This document shows, piece by piece, positions 8,854 through 19,635 of a DNA stretch of 64,000 bases. Below the pieces are notes generated by a model. That model had not been told where the DNA came from. It saw only the letters and a program-made list of their open reading frames with translations, and did no database searches. Position numbers and translations under genes: made by a program. Position 1 is the stretch's first letter, and every line of letters starts with the position of its first letter. Origin of the DNA: an uncultured Selenomonadaceae bacterium (GTDB lineage Bacteria; Bacillota; Negativicutes; Selenomonadales; Selenomonadaceae); the NCBI GenBank assembly GCA_905234195.1, contig CAJOFR010000012.1:62001-126000 (forward strand). Direction: 5' to 3'.

Positions 8854-10068
8854 TTGGCAGAAAATGTTTTTGATACTTTGAAAGAGCGCGGCTTTATCGC
8901 GCAGTGCACAGATGAAGAAATTGTCAGAAAGATGCTCGGCGAAAAATCCGTGACGTTTTATATCGGTTTCGATCCGACGGCGGACAGTCTCCACGCGGGG
9001 CATTTTATCGCGCTCATGGTCATGGCGCACATGCAGCGCGCAGGTCACCGCCCGATTTGCCTTGTGGGCGGCGGCACCGGAACTATAGGAGATCCTTCCG
9101 GGCGTTCGGATTTGCGCAAGGTTATGACTGACGAAATTATTGAGCACAACTGCGAATGTTTCAAGAAACAAATTGCGCGCTTTATCGATTTTTCGGACGG
9201 CAAGGCGTTAATGGTGAACAACGGCGATTGGCTCCGCAAGCTCGGATATATCGAACTCCTGCGCGAAGTCGGGGCGAACTTTACTGTTAATCGCATGCTC
9301 GCCGCCGAATGTTACAAGCAACGCTGGGAGAAGGGCTTGACTTTCCTTGAGTTTAATTATATGGTTATGCAGGCGTACGATTTTTATAAACTCAACGCCG
9401 ATTATAATTGCGAAATGGAATTGGGCGGCGATGATCAATGGTCGAACATAATCGCGGGCGTTGAGCTGGTTCGTCGCAAGACCGGCAGGAATGTTTTTGG
9501 ATTGACGAATAAACTTTTGACGAAGAGTGACGGCTCGAAAATGGGCAAGACTGCCGGCGGCGCGCTGTGGTTGGACGCGGAAAAAGTTTCGCCGTACGAT
9601 TTTTATCAGTACTGGAGAAATATTGACGACGCGGACGTTAAAACTTGTCTTTCGCTGTTGACCTTCCTGCCTATGGACGAAGTCAACCGCTTGAGTAATT
9701 TGAAGGACGCGGAAATTAACGAGGCGAAAAAAATTTTGGCGTACGAAGTCACGAAACTCGTGCACGGGAAAAATTCCGCAGATGCCGCCGCAAAATCCGC
9801 CGCTGAAATTTTTGGCGGGCAGGGTTCGGAAAATATGCCGAGTGTCGAAATTTCTGACGCCGTCGGGAAAAAATTGTTGGACGTTCTTGCCGGCGCGAAA
9901 ATCATTGAATCGAAGGCGGAGGGGCGTCGACTTATCGCGCAGAATGGTTTGACGCTCAACGACGAAAAAGTTACCGACGTCGATTATATTTTTGGCGAAA
10001 AAGATTTTCCGAACGGCGCGGCTGTCATTCGCAAGGGCAAGAAAAAATTTTATAAGCTGGTGATTTAA
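8854..10068 (+). CDS. tyrS: tyrosine--tRNA ligase
   Basis: 404 aa from TTG 8854, with the SD AGAGAAGGAGAG (8837-8848) at good distance; an in-frame start at 8779 would overlap ridA and the repeat array. It is a class I synthetase with the HIGH-type motif [20 protein letters not shown], the tyrosine pocket MQAYDFYKL and GGDDQWSNI, and the KMSKS-like loop SDGSKMGKT. The C-terminal S4-like RNA-binding domain runs from ~340 ([20 protein letters not shown]). It charges tRNA-Tyr. Confidence 0.96.
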   Translation: MAENVFDTLKERGFIAQCTDEEIVRKMLGEKSVTFYIGFDPTADSLHAGHFIALMVMAHMQRAGHRPICLVGGGTGTIGDPSGRSDLRKVMTDEIIEHNCECFKKQIARFIDFSDGKALMVNNGDWLRKLGYIELLREVGANFTVNRMLAAECYKQRWEKGLTFLEFNYMVMQAYDFYKLNADYNCEMELGGDDQWSNIIAGVELVRRKTGRNVFGLTNKLLTKSDGSKMGKTAGGALWLDAEKVSPYDFYQYWRNIDDADVKTCLSLLTFLPMDEVNRLSNLKDAEINEAKKILAYEVTKLVHGKNSADAAAKSAAEIFGGQGSENMPSVEISDAVGKKLLDVLAGAKIIESKAEGRRLIAQNGLTLNDEKVTDVDYIFGEKDFPNGAAVIRKGKKKFYKLVI

Positions 10069-10692
10069 TTGAAGAGGAACATTAAAATTTTTGCCGCGCT
10101 CCTCGCGGCGGGTTGTTTCATGTTTGGCGCGCCTGTTTGTGTGGCGGGCAGCGATACGACTTCCCCCGACGAGCGTGTTGAAAAGGCGGTGCAGTGGGCT
10201 TGCGAAATTGCGATTGACCCGATTCACGGCTATTCACAGGGCGCGGAAAATGCAACGCCTGCCCATCCTTATACCGGCTCCCGCGAAGGTCCGGACTATG
10301 ATTGCTCGTCGCTGGTTTATCACGCGTTCACTTACGGCGGCTTTGATATTATTTCTGTGTGGCAAAATCAGAATCCGAATTATTATTCTCGTTACGGCGG
10401 CAGACAATATTCTGGTGACGCCGATACAATTTGGATGGACTTGGAAAAACTCGGCGGCTTTAAAAAATATTCATGGGCAGAAATTAAAGACAATCTTCAG
10501 CGCGGAGATATTATTTGTTGGCCGAAACACCACGTCGCAATTTATATCGGCAACGGGAAGACGGTAGAGGCGCGCGGCGTGAATAATCCTCGCGGCGGTG
10601 ATTGGCGGACGGGAGATCAGGGCGGCGAAATTGATTTTTACGAACCCGAAGGGCGTACCTGGACGGAAGTTTACCGCTACGTCGGCGAATGA
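10069..10692 (+). CDS. exported NlpC/P60-like peptidoglycan hydrolase
   Basis: 207 aa, TTG start directly after the tyrS stop. The N-terminal signal (MKRNIKIFAALLAAGC) contains a possible lipobox (LAAGC, Cys16); cleavage after CVAG would be the alternative. The catalytic domain shows the Cys motif YDCSSLVYHAF (Cys79) and the His motif PKHHVAIYIGNGKTVEA (~160), the order found in NlpC/P60 cysteine peptidases that cut peptidoglycan stem peptides. The aromatic-rich region between them is longer than usual. No SH3/LysM cell-wall-binding repeats. Probably co-transcribed with tyrS, with no functional link apparent. Confidence 0.8.
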   Translation: MKRNIKIFAALLAAGCFMFGAPVCVAGSDTTSPDERVEKAVQWACEIAIDPIHGYSQGAENATPAHPYTGSREGPDYDCSSLVYHAFTYGGFDIISVWQNQNPNYYSRYGGRQYSGDADTIWMDLEKLGGFKKYSWAEIKDNLQRGDIICWPKHHVAIYIGNGKTVEARGVNNPRGGDWRTGDQGGEIDFYEPEGRTWTEVYRYVGE

Positions 10693-10725
10693 CGCGGAAA
10701 AATTTTGTGAGTTAGGAGAGATATT

Positions 10726-11454
10726 ATGTCAGGACATTCTAAGTGGGCAAATATTAAACGCAAGAAGGGCGCGAACGACGCGATTCGCGGGGCGATGACG
10801 ACGAAAATCAGCCGCGAAATTACTATCGCCGTGAAAATGGGCGGAGCAGATCCAACCGGCAACATGCGCTTGAAATTGGCTCTGTCGAAGGCGCGAGCGA
10901 ACAACATTACCAAAGACAACATTAACCGCGCGATTCAAAAAGGGCTCGGCTCTTCGGACACTTCCAACTACGAGGAAATTACTTACGAGGGCTACGGACC
11001 CGGCGGCTCTGCTTTGATGCTTGATATTCTCACGGACAACCGCAACCGCACGGCGGCGGCTGTTCGTCACATTTTCACGAAGTACGGCGGGAATCTCGGC
11101 GAAAACGGTTGCGTCGGCTGGATGTTCAAGAAGAAGGCGGTTTTTGTCGTGGATAAGGAAACTTTTGACGACGAAGACGCGCTTATGGAAATTGTTATGG
11201 ACGCCGGCGCGGAGGATTTTGAGGCGGACGACGAGTCTTTTGAGATAACCGCCGCCCCCGAAGATTTTGACGCGATTGAGTCCGCGCTCGCCGAAAAGGG
11301 AATTGAGACCGCGTCCGCTGAAATTACTCAAGTCCCCGATACCACCGTTCAGCTTTCGGACAAAGACGCCGAGAAAATGCAAAAGCTCCTCGACGCTCTT
11401 GACGAAGATGACGACGTACAAAATGTCTACGGTAATTACGAGTTCGCGGATTGA
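10726..11454 (+). CDS. yebC: YebC/PmpR family translation/transcription regulator
   Basis: 242 aa with the hallmark start SGHSKWANIKRKKGANDAIR (TACO1/YebC family), then GYGPGGSALMLDILTDNRNRT and GCVGWMFKKKAVF. The acidic C-terminus is LLDALDEDDDVQNVYGNYEF. Members act as DNA-binding regulators or relieve ribosome stalling at proline stretches. ATG follows the SD TTAGGAGAG. It heads the yebC-ruvC-ruvA group, the usual context in bacteria. Confidence 0.94.
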   Translation: MSGHSKWANIKRKKGANDAIRGAMTTKISREITIAVKMGGADPTGNMRLKLALSKARANNITKDNINRAIQKGLGSSDTSNYEEITYEGYGPGGSALMLDILTDNRNRTAAAVRHIFTKYGGNLGENGCVGWMFKKKAVFVVDKETFDDEDALMEIVMDAGAEDFEADDESFEITAAPEDFDAIESALAEKGIETASAEITQVPDTTVQLSDKDAEKMQKLLDALDEDDDVQNVYGNYEFAD

Positions 11455-11960
11455 TGTTGGCTTTGGGGATTGATCCCGGCACGGCAATTTGCGGCTACGG
11501 TTTTGTTGAGCAGAATCGCGGGCGGCTAATCGCAAAAAATTACGGCGCAATCACGACGAACTCAAAGGCGCGCATGCAGGACAGACTTTTAAAAATTCAC
11601 ACGGAACTTGACGCGCTGATAAAAAAATTTCAGCCGGAAGTTATCGGCGTGGAGAAATTATTTTTCGGGCGCAACACAACGACGGCAATACCCGTCGGGC
11701 AGGCGCGAGGAGTCGTCCTGCTGTGCGCGGCGCAAAATAATTTGGACGTCGTGGAAATCACGCCAAACGAAGTAAAAATGTCAATCACGGGCTACGGCGG
11801 CGCGACAAAGGAGCAAGTCATTTACATGGTGACGAGAATTTTGAATCTTGCCGAGCCGCCAAAACCCGACGACGTCGCGGACGCATTGGCGATAGCAATC
11901 AGCGCGGCGTACGAGGCGAACAGTTTGGCGCGGAGAAATTTTTTTGAGGAAAAATTATGA
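11454..11960 (+). CDS. ruvC: Holliday junction endodeoxyribonuclease RuvC
   Basis: 168 aa from ATG 11454, sharing one base with the yebC stop (TGATG); TTG 11451 is an alternative. Catalytic acids: Asp in LGIDPGTAICGYG, Glu in IGVEKLFFGRN, and the C-terminal DDVADALAIAI pair. It resolves Holliday junctions with the RuvAB motor. It overlaps ruvA by 4 bp. Confidence 0.95.
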   Translation: MLALGIDPGTAICGYGFVEQNRGRLIAKNYGAITTNSKARMQDRLLKIHTELDALIKKFQPEVIGVEKLFFGRNTTTAIPVGQARGVVLLCAAQNNLDVVEITPNEVKMSITGYGGATKEQVIYMVTRILNLAEPPKPDDVADALAIAISAAYEANSLARRNFFEEKL

Positions 11961-12541
11961 TCGGTTATCTTAGCGGCAAGGTGAAATTTCTTTTCGACGA
12001 GGGTTGCATTCTCGACGTGAACGGCGTCGGCTACAAAGTTTCGGTTGATTCGACGACGCGGCAGTTTTTAAAAATTGGTGCGCCGGCAGAATTTTTTATT
12101 CACACTTCAGTTAGAGAAGACGCGATAAATTTGTACGGCTTCAAAAATCAAGCGACCTTCGATTTATTTGAGATGCTGTTGACTGTCAGCGGCGTGGGAG
12201 CAAAATCCGCGCTGGGTATCGTCTCGAAAATTTCGGCGGCGGATTTTTCTTCGGCAGTGGCGCGGCAGGATTTATCCGCGCTGATAAAATTGCCGGGCGT
12301 CGGTAAAAAATCTGCGCAACGAATTTTGTTGGAGCTGAAGGAAAAAATTAAACCGGTCGACGGAAATTTAGGCGCGGAAGATTTTCAGCCCGTCACCTTG
12401 CCGTCAAATTCTTTCGACGAGGCGGCGGAGGCTCTTTCAGCTTTAGGCTACACTTCGGCGGAAATTTCGGGCGTCTTCAAGCGCGCGCCGAAAAATTTAT
12501 CCACCGAACAGCTGATAAAATTCGCCCTCAAGGAATTCTAA
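11957..12541 (+). CDS. ruvA: Holliday junction branch migration protein RuvA
   Basis: 194 aa. Domain I OB-fold: MIGYLSGKVKFL, VNGVGYKVSV. Domain II helix-hairpin-helix pairs: LLTVSGVGAKSALGIV and IKLPGVGKKSAQRILLELKEK. Domain III, which contacts RuvB: DEAAEALSALGYTSAEI. It tetramerises on Holliday junctions. The expected ruvB gene is not next; a heptamer array and a DUF116 gene follow instead. Confidence 0.95.
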   Translation: MIGYLSGKVKFLFDEGCILDVNGVGYKVSVDSTTRQFLKIGAPAEFFIHTSVREDAINLYGFKNQATFDLFEMLLTVSGVGAKSALGIVSKISAADFSSAVARQDLSALIKLPGVGKKSAQRILLELKEKIKPVDGNLGAEDFQPVTLPSNSFDEAAEALSALGYTSAEISGVFKRAPKNLSTEQLIKFALKEF

Positions 12542-12543
12542 TG

Positions 12544-12600
12544 TTAAGGGGTAAGCGGTAAGTTTTAAGAGAAAAGAAAATCTTATCCCTTGCCCCTTAA
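12544..12600. repeat. heptamer array, near-perfect inverted pair (array 3)
   Basis: Left arm TTAAGGGGTAAGCGGTAAG (12544-12562) is the reverse complement, with few mismatches, of CTTATCCCTTGCCCCTTAA (12582-12600). The core between them (ttttaagagaaaagaaaat) is the same as in arrays at 57163 and 61149. It can fold into a ~19-bp hairpin between ruvA and the DUF116 gene. Confidence 0.8.
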
Positions 12601-12617
12601 AAACGGAGGTGGTAATT

Positions 12618-14830
<2,213 letters not shown>

Positions 14831-14831
14831 C

Positions 14832-15413
14832 ATGGAAGATTTAATTGCGCGGAAAAAATTTTTGCGGAAAGAGATGCGTTCACGGCGCGCGGCACTTTCA
14901 AAATCAGAGCGCGAACTATTCAGCCGCGAAGTCGTGGAAAAATTTTTGGCGCAACCGATTTATCAAAACTCGACGACAATTTTTGCCTACATCTCTATGC
15001 CGGAAGAAATTCAGCTGCAAGAAATTTTCGTCGACGCCTTCAGCAAAAATAAAATCGTCGCGGTTCCGGTTATCGTCGGCAAGGGCGAAATGGTTGCGGC
15101 GGAACTTCCGAACTTCGACGCGCTGGAGATTGGGGACTTTGGAATTTTTACCGTTCGCGAAAATTTGCGGAGGTTCGTCGACGCGAAAAATTTTGATTGC
15201 GTGATTGTACCGGGTGCGGCGTTCGATATTCGCGGAAACAGGCTGGGGTTGGGCGGCGGCTACTACGATAGGTTTTTGCCGCGCGCAGTCAACGCGAAAA
15301 AAATTGCGCTCGCCTTCGATTTTCAGATTGTCGAAAGTCTTCCCGCCGAAAGCCACGATACGCCCGTCGATATGATTATTACCCCGACGAAAATTTTTCA
15401 GAATCTCGGCTGA
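14832..15413 (+). CDS. 5-formyltetrahydrofolate cyclo-ligase
   Basis: 193 aa, ATG one base after the yajC stop. It shows the N-terminal RKFLRKEMRSRRAALSKSER, the ATP/substrate region FAYISMPEEIQ, and the MTHFS signature VPGAAFDIRGNRLGLGGGYYDRFL. It converts 5-formyl-THF to 5,10-methenyl-THF using ATP. It ends in an intrinsic terminator that overlaps its stop codon. Confidence 0.93.
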   Translation: MEDLIARKKFLRKEMRSRRAALSKSERELFSREVVEKFLAQPIYQNSTTIFAYISMPEEIQLQEIFVDAFSKNKIVAVPVIVGKGEMVAAELPNFDALEIGDFGIFTVRENLRRFVDAKNFDCVIVPGAAFDIRGNRLGLGGGYYDRFLPRAVNAKKIALAFDFQIVESLPAESHDTPVDMIITPTKIFQNLG

Positions 15414-15429
15414 CGTCGAGATTTTTTTT
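15402..15429 (+). terminator. intrinsic terminator overlapping a stop codon
   Basis: AATCTCG (15402-15408) pairs with CGAGATT (15417-15423), followed by a run of T. The TGA stop of the cyclo-ligase gene lies in the loop. It ends the yebC-to-cyclo-ligase transcript. Confidence 0.7.
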
Positions 15430-15449
15430 ATCTGTGAAAAAATTGGCGG

Positions 15450-15478
15450 TTGACGAAAATTTAAGGATTAGAGATAAT
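15450..15478 (+). promoter_or_regulatory. sigma-A-type promoter of secD-secF-recJ
   Basis: -35 TTGACG (15450-15455), 17-bp spacer, -10 GATAAT (15473-15478), 5/6 in each box, 44 bp upstream of the secD start. Confidence 0.75.
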
Positions 15479-15521
15479 AAGGCGTAATCATTTATAAATT
15501 TTGGAAGGGAGAAAATTTTTC

Positions 15522-16775
15522 GTGAGAAAAGATGTTTTAGGCAAGCTGTTAATTTGTCTCGTCGCGATTATAGCGGTGTTCGTGATTTTTATACGTCCGT
15601 TGGCAAATTCTATTCGGCAGGGTCTGGACTTGCAGGGCGGCACGCACGTCGTTCTTGAGGCCGAAGATACAGATATTGCGAAGGTCGACGATGACGCAAT
15701 GCAGAGGGTCGTCAGCATAATGGAGCGCAGGATTAACGAGCTGGGTTTGACGGAGCCGATTATTCAGCGCGAAGGTGAACGCCGCGTCATAATCGAATTG
15801 CCCGGCATAAAGGATCCTGATAAGGCGATTGAAACTATCGGCAAGACTGCAATGCTGGAGTTCAAGGACGAAGAGGGCAATACGCTTTTGACGGGTACCG
15901 ATTTGAAGGACGCGCAGGCGGCGATGAATCAGCAGAATAATCAAAGCGTCGTGCACCTGGAGTTCAGCGACGAGGGCAGGGAAAAATTTGCCGACGCCAC
16001 GCTGAAAAATGTTGGGCGGCAAATTGCGATTCTGCTCGACGGCGAAGTTTTAACTAACCCCGTCGTTCGTGAGCCCATTCTCGGCGGCAACGCAGAAATT
16101 TCCGGTCAACGCGACCTTGAAGAATCTCAACACCTTGCAGTTCTTTTGAGGAGCGGCGCGCTCCCCGTCAAGGTCAACATTATCGAAACGCGCACGGTTG
16201 GTCCGTCTCTCGGTCAAGACTCCAAAAATAAATCGGAGTTCGCTTTTGTGATTGGTATCGCCGCCGTCTTGATTTTCATGTTGCTTTTCTACAGGGCTTG
16301 CGGGTTTGTCGCCGACGTGAGTTTGATGGCGTATACGTTGCTTTTGCTCGGCATCTTGAAGGCACTCGACGCAACCTTGACACTGCCGGGCGTCGCCGGA
16401 ATAATTTTATCAATCGGTATGGCAGTCGACGCGAACGTTTTGATTTTTGAGCACTTCAAGGAAGAATTTCGTCTCGGCAAAAGTATTCGGTTCGCAATGG
16501 ACGCGGGATTTAAGCGCGCCTTCACGACGATTCTCGATTCAAATACGACGACGATAATTGCGGCGGCGGTGCTGTTCTTCTTCGGCACGGGAAATATTCG
16601 CGGCTTCGCAATAACTCTCGGTTTGGGCGTGCTGTTGAGTATGTTCACGGCGATAACTTTGACGCAGTTCATGCTGAAACTTTTGGTCAACTCGAAACTT
16701 TTTGACAGCCCCAGCGTTTACGGCGCGGACGGCTTTGTACTTTTCGATCCAAAGGCGGTGAATAAGAATGCCTAA
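15522..16775 (+). CDS. secD: protein translocase subunit SecD
   Basis: 417 aa from GTG 15522 (SD GGAAGGGA, 15503-15510). N-terminal TM1 is LICLVAIIAVFVIF. The periplasmic P1 head begins RQGLDLQGGTHVVLEAED and contains REPILGGNAEISGQ. The C-terminal RND-type bundle has five membrane segments with GPSLGQDSKNKSEFAFVIG and GIILSIGMAVDANVLIFE. SecDF uses the ion gradient to pull exported proteins out of SecYEG. Its stop overlaps secF by 8 bp. Confidence 0.95.
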   Translation: MRKDVLGKLLICLVAIIAVFVIFIRPLANSIRQGLDLQGGTHVVLEAEDTDIAKVDDDAMQRVVSIMERRINELGLTEPIIQREGERRVIIELPGIKDPDKAIETIGKTAMLEFKDEEGNTLLTGTDLKDAQAAMNQQNNQSVVHLEFSDEGREKFADATLKNVGRQIAILLDGEVLTNPVVREPILGGNAEISGQRDLEESQHLAVLLRSGALPVKVNIIETRTVGPSLGQDSKNKSEFAFVIGIAAVLIFMLLFYRACGFVADVSLMAYTLLLLGILKALDATLTLPGVAGIILSIGMAVDANVLIFEHFKEEFRLGKSIRFAMDAGFKRAFTTILDSNTTTIIAAAVLFFFGTGNIRGFAITLGLGVLLSMFTAITLTQFMLKLLVNSKLFDSPSVYGADGFVLFDPKAVNKNA

Positions 16776-17652
16776 ATTCGACATTGCGGGGCGCGCAAAA
16801 ATTTGGTTCGTGATTTCCCTGCTCGTGATAATTCCCGGGTTGATTTCTATGGTGACGCGCGGATTTAATTTCGGCATTGACTTCACCGGCGGCACGATTA
16901 TTGATTTGAAATTTGAACAGCCCGTCGAAATTTCAACGGTGCGCGATTCGTTAAAACCTTTCGGGCTTGACGGCAGTACGATTCAGCTTTCCGGCGAAAC
17001 TTCGGACGTGGCAAGCTCGACTGACGTGATGATTCGTACGACTGATTTGGAGGAAGTTCAGCGCAAGGAAGTCATGGCGGCGATTCGTTCGCAGGTCGGA
17101 AATTATGAAGTCATGCGCGAAGAAAAAGTCGGGGCGACGATTGGCGGCGAACTTATTTTTAACGCGGTTATGGCTCTGGTAATTTCTTGGGTGCTGATAA
17201 TTTTGTACATTGCCTACCGTTTTGAGTTTAAGTTCGGGTTTGCGGCGGTTCTTGCTTTGGTTCACGACATTTTAATTGTGCTGGCAGTCTTCTCCTTCAC
17301 GCAAAAGCAGATTGATTCTTCGTTCGTGGCGGCGTTGCTGACGATTGTCGGTTACTCGATTAACGACACGATTGTTATTTTCGACAGGATACGCGAAAAT
17401 CTGAAACTGCACTTCAAGCGCGGCACTAACCTTGCCGAACTCGTCAACCGTTCGATTTATCAGACATTGACGCGCTCTTTTTACACGGTGTTTACTTGTC
17501 TTTTCACGACGCTTGCTTTGTACTTCTTCGGCGGCGAAACCACGAAGGACTTTGCTTTTGCGCTGACGATTGGTTTTATCAGCGGCTGTTACTCGTCAAT
17601 TTTTATCGCTGGTCCGCTTTGGCTGACGTTCAGGAATAGAAAAACAAGTTGA
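16768..17652 (+). CDS. secF: protein translocase subunit SecF
   Basis: 294 aa partner of SecD. TM1 is IWFVISLLVIIPGLISMVT, then NFGIDFTGGTIIDLKFEQ, GATIGGELIFNAVMAL, and VGYSINDTIVIFDRIREN in the membrane bundle. ATG lies in the secD end (8-bp overlap). recJ follows 9 bp later. Confidence 0.95.
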   Translation: MPKFDIAGRAKIWFVISLLVIIPGLISMVTRGFNFGIDFTGGTIIDLKFEQPVEISTVRDSLKPFGLDGSTIQLSGETSDVASSTDVMIRTTDLEEVQRKEVMAAIRSQVGNYEVMREEKVGATIGGELIFNAVMALVISWVLIILYIAYRFEFKFGFAAVLALVHDILIVLAVFSFTQKQIDSSFVAALLTIVGYSINDTIVIFDRIRENLKLHFKRGTNLAELVNRSIYQTLTRSFYTVFTCLFTTLALYFFGGETTKDFAFALTIGFISGCYSSIFIAGPLWLTFRNRKTS

Positions 17653-17661
17653 GGAATTTTT

Positions 17662-19635
17662 ATGCAGAAAAAATGGATAATCAAAGAGGATGACGCCGCC
17701 GCCGTTGCCGAACTCGCGCGGGCTCTCGACGTGACTGAACTCATGGCGAAAATTTTAATTCATCGCGGCATTACGAATCTCAAGGACGCCGAAATTTTTT
17801 TGAATCCGGAAATTGCGCAAGAGTCTTACGATCCTTTTTTAATGCTCGGTATGCGCGCCGCGATTGACAGGATTATTTTTGCGCTGGAGCACGGGGAAAA
17901 AATTTGCATTTACGGAGATTACGACGTCGACGGAATTTCAGCGACGACGATTTTAACGCGGACTCTTCAGCGCGTCGGCGGGGACGTCATGAATTATATT
18001 CCAATGCGCGAAGAAGGATACGGTCTGAACATTCCCGCGCTGGAGAAAATTATTTCCGCCGGCGTGAAGCTTTTGATTTCGGTAGACTGCGGAATTTCAA
18101 ACGAGAAGGAAATTTCCGCCGTCAAAAATAAAATCGACGTGATTGTTACGGATCACCACTTGCCCGCTCTCGAAAAAGTTTTGAGTGCCGTCGCCGTCGT
18201 CAATCCCAATCAAGAGGGCTGTCCTTATCCGAATAAAAATCTTTGCGGCGCGGGCGTTGCCTTCAAAATTTCGCAGGCTCTAATGCACGAAATGAAGATT
18301 GCCGATTTCAAAAGTTACACGCTGGATATTGAACTTGCCGCGCTGGCGACTGTTGCCGACCTCGTGCCGCTGACCGGCGAAAACAGAAAAATTGTTCGTC
18401 TCGGCTTGAAAGAGATGCGCGATTCAAAATGTATCGGGTTGCGCGCGCTGGTGAATGTTGCGGGGCTTAGCGGCAAGAAAATTTCTGCGGGGCATGTTGC
18501 TTTTCAGATTGCGCCGCGTCTAAATTCTATCGGGCGGCTGAAGGCGGCGTCCGAAGGGCTGAAACTTCTTTTGACGGAGGACGAGGACGAGGCGATTAAA
18601 ATTTCCGAACGCCTTAACGCGGCGAACGACATGCGCAAAAAAATGGAGGCGAATATTCTTGCGGAGGCGGAAGAAAAATTGCAGGGTATTCGCGCGGATT
18701 GCGGCGGCGATTTGTATTCGATAATAATTTCCGGAGAAAATTGGAACGCGGGAGTTATCGGCTTGACTGCGTCGAAACTCGTCGAGAAATATAATTTGCC
18801 GACGATAATTATTTCCGAGCTTGGGGAAATTGCGCGCGGTTCCTGCCGAAGTATTCCCTCGTTGCACATGAAGAACGCGCTGGATTCGATGGCGGAAATT
18901 TTTTTGCAGTACGGCGGACACGCGCAGGCGGCGGGCTTTACTTTGGAAACTAAAAAAATTCCCGAACTGCGCAGGAAATTTGACGAGTACATAAAAAATA
19001 ATTTGACTGACGAAGATTTTTTGCCGGTGCTGAAAGTTGACGCGCTGATTCATCCTTCCGAGTTGACTGTTCGTCAATCGAGTGAGCTGGAAAATTTGGA
19101 GCCCTTCGGTATTGGAAATCCGTCTTCGGTTTTGGCGTGCAGAAATGTTCGCGGCAATTCCGTAAAAATTATCGGCAACGACAAAAGGCATTTGAGTTTC
19201 TTCGTCGAAAAAGTTCGCGCGGTCGGTTTCGGGCTGGCAAAATTTGCGCCGCTCGTCGAAAGTGAACCTATCGCGATGGTTTATCAGATTGGGCTTGACG
19301 ATTGGCAGGAGACGCTGAATGTTGAGTGCCGCGTTTCGCAGATTGAGCCGATTGGCGGCGCGGAAGATTTTCCCACGCGCGAACAGCTGATTGACGTCTA
19401 TAGATTCTTGAGAGTTTTTGGCGGGAGGAGTCTCAATATTTGCGACCTTGCCAAAAAATTTAACGCCGCGACCGGAAAAAATTTCTCCATGTACAAATTT
19501 TTCTGCGCGATTGATATTTTCAGCGAACTTGGTTTATTTCGGCAAAGGGAGAGCGGTTTTGAGATGCCGCCCTCGAAAAAAAAGCTTGACTTGAATAATT
19601 CGCGCACCTTCCGCTTGGGTAAGAAAAATGACTGA
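17662..19635 (+). CDS. recJ: single-stranded-DNA-specific exonuclease RecJ
   Basis: 657 aa. DHH phosphoesterase motifs in order: IYGDYDVDGISATTIL, LISVDCGISN, VTDHHLP, and ELAALATVADLVPL. The DHHA1 domain contains YGGHAQAAGFTLE. A C-terminal OB/extension holds ENLEPFGIGNPSSVL. It degrades ssDNA 5' to 3' in recombination and mismatch repair. The C-terminal ~80 residues (from about 570) resemble no motif I can name. It overlaps the next gene by 8 bp. Confidence 0.94.
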   Translation: MQKKWIIKEDDAAAVAELARALDVTELMAKILIHRGITNLKDAEIFLNPEIAQESYDPFLMLGMRAAIDRIIFALEHGEKICIYGDYDVDGISATTILTRTLQRVGGDVMNYIPMREEGYGLNIPALEKIISAGVKLLISVDCGISNEKEISAVKNKIDVIVTDHHLPALEKVLSAVAVVNPNQEGCPYPNKNLCGAGVAFKISQALMHEMKIADFKSYTLDIELAALATVADLVPLTGENRKIVRLGLKEMRDSKCIGLRALVNVAGLSGKKISAGHVAFQIAPRLNSIGRLKAASEGLKLLLTEDEDEAIKISERLNAANDMRKKMEANILAEAEEKLQGIRADCGGDLYSIIISGENWNAGVIGLTASKLVEKYNLPTIIISELGEIARGSCRSIPSLHMKNALDSMAEIFLQYGGHAQAAGFTLETKKIPELRRKFDEYIKNNLTDEDFLPVLKVDALIHPSELTVRQSSELENLEPFGIGNPSSVLACRNVRGNSVKIIGNDKRHLSFFVEKVRAVGFGLAKFAPLVESEPIAMVYQIGLDDWQETLNVECRVSQIEPIGGAEDFPTREQLIDVYRFLRVFGGRSLNICDLAKKFNAATGKNFSMYKFFCAIDIFSELGLFRQRESGFEMPPSKKKLDLNNSRTFRLGKKND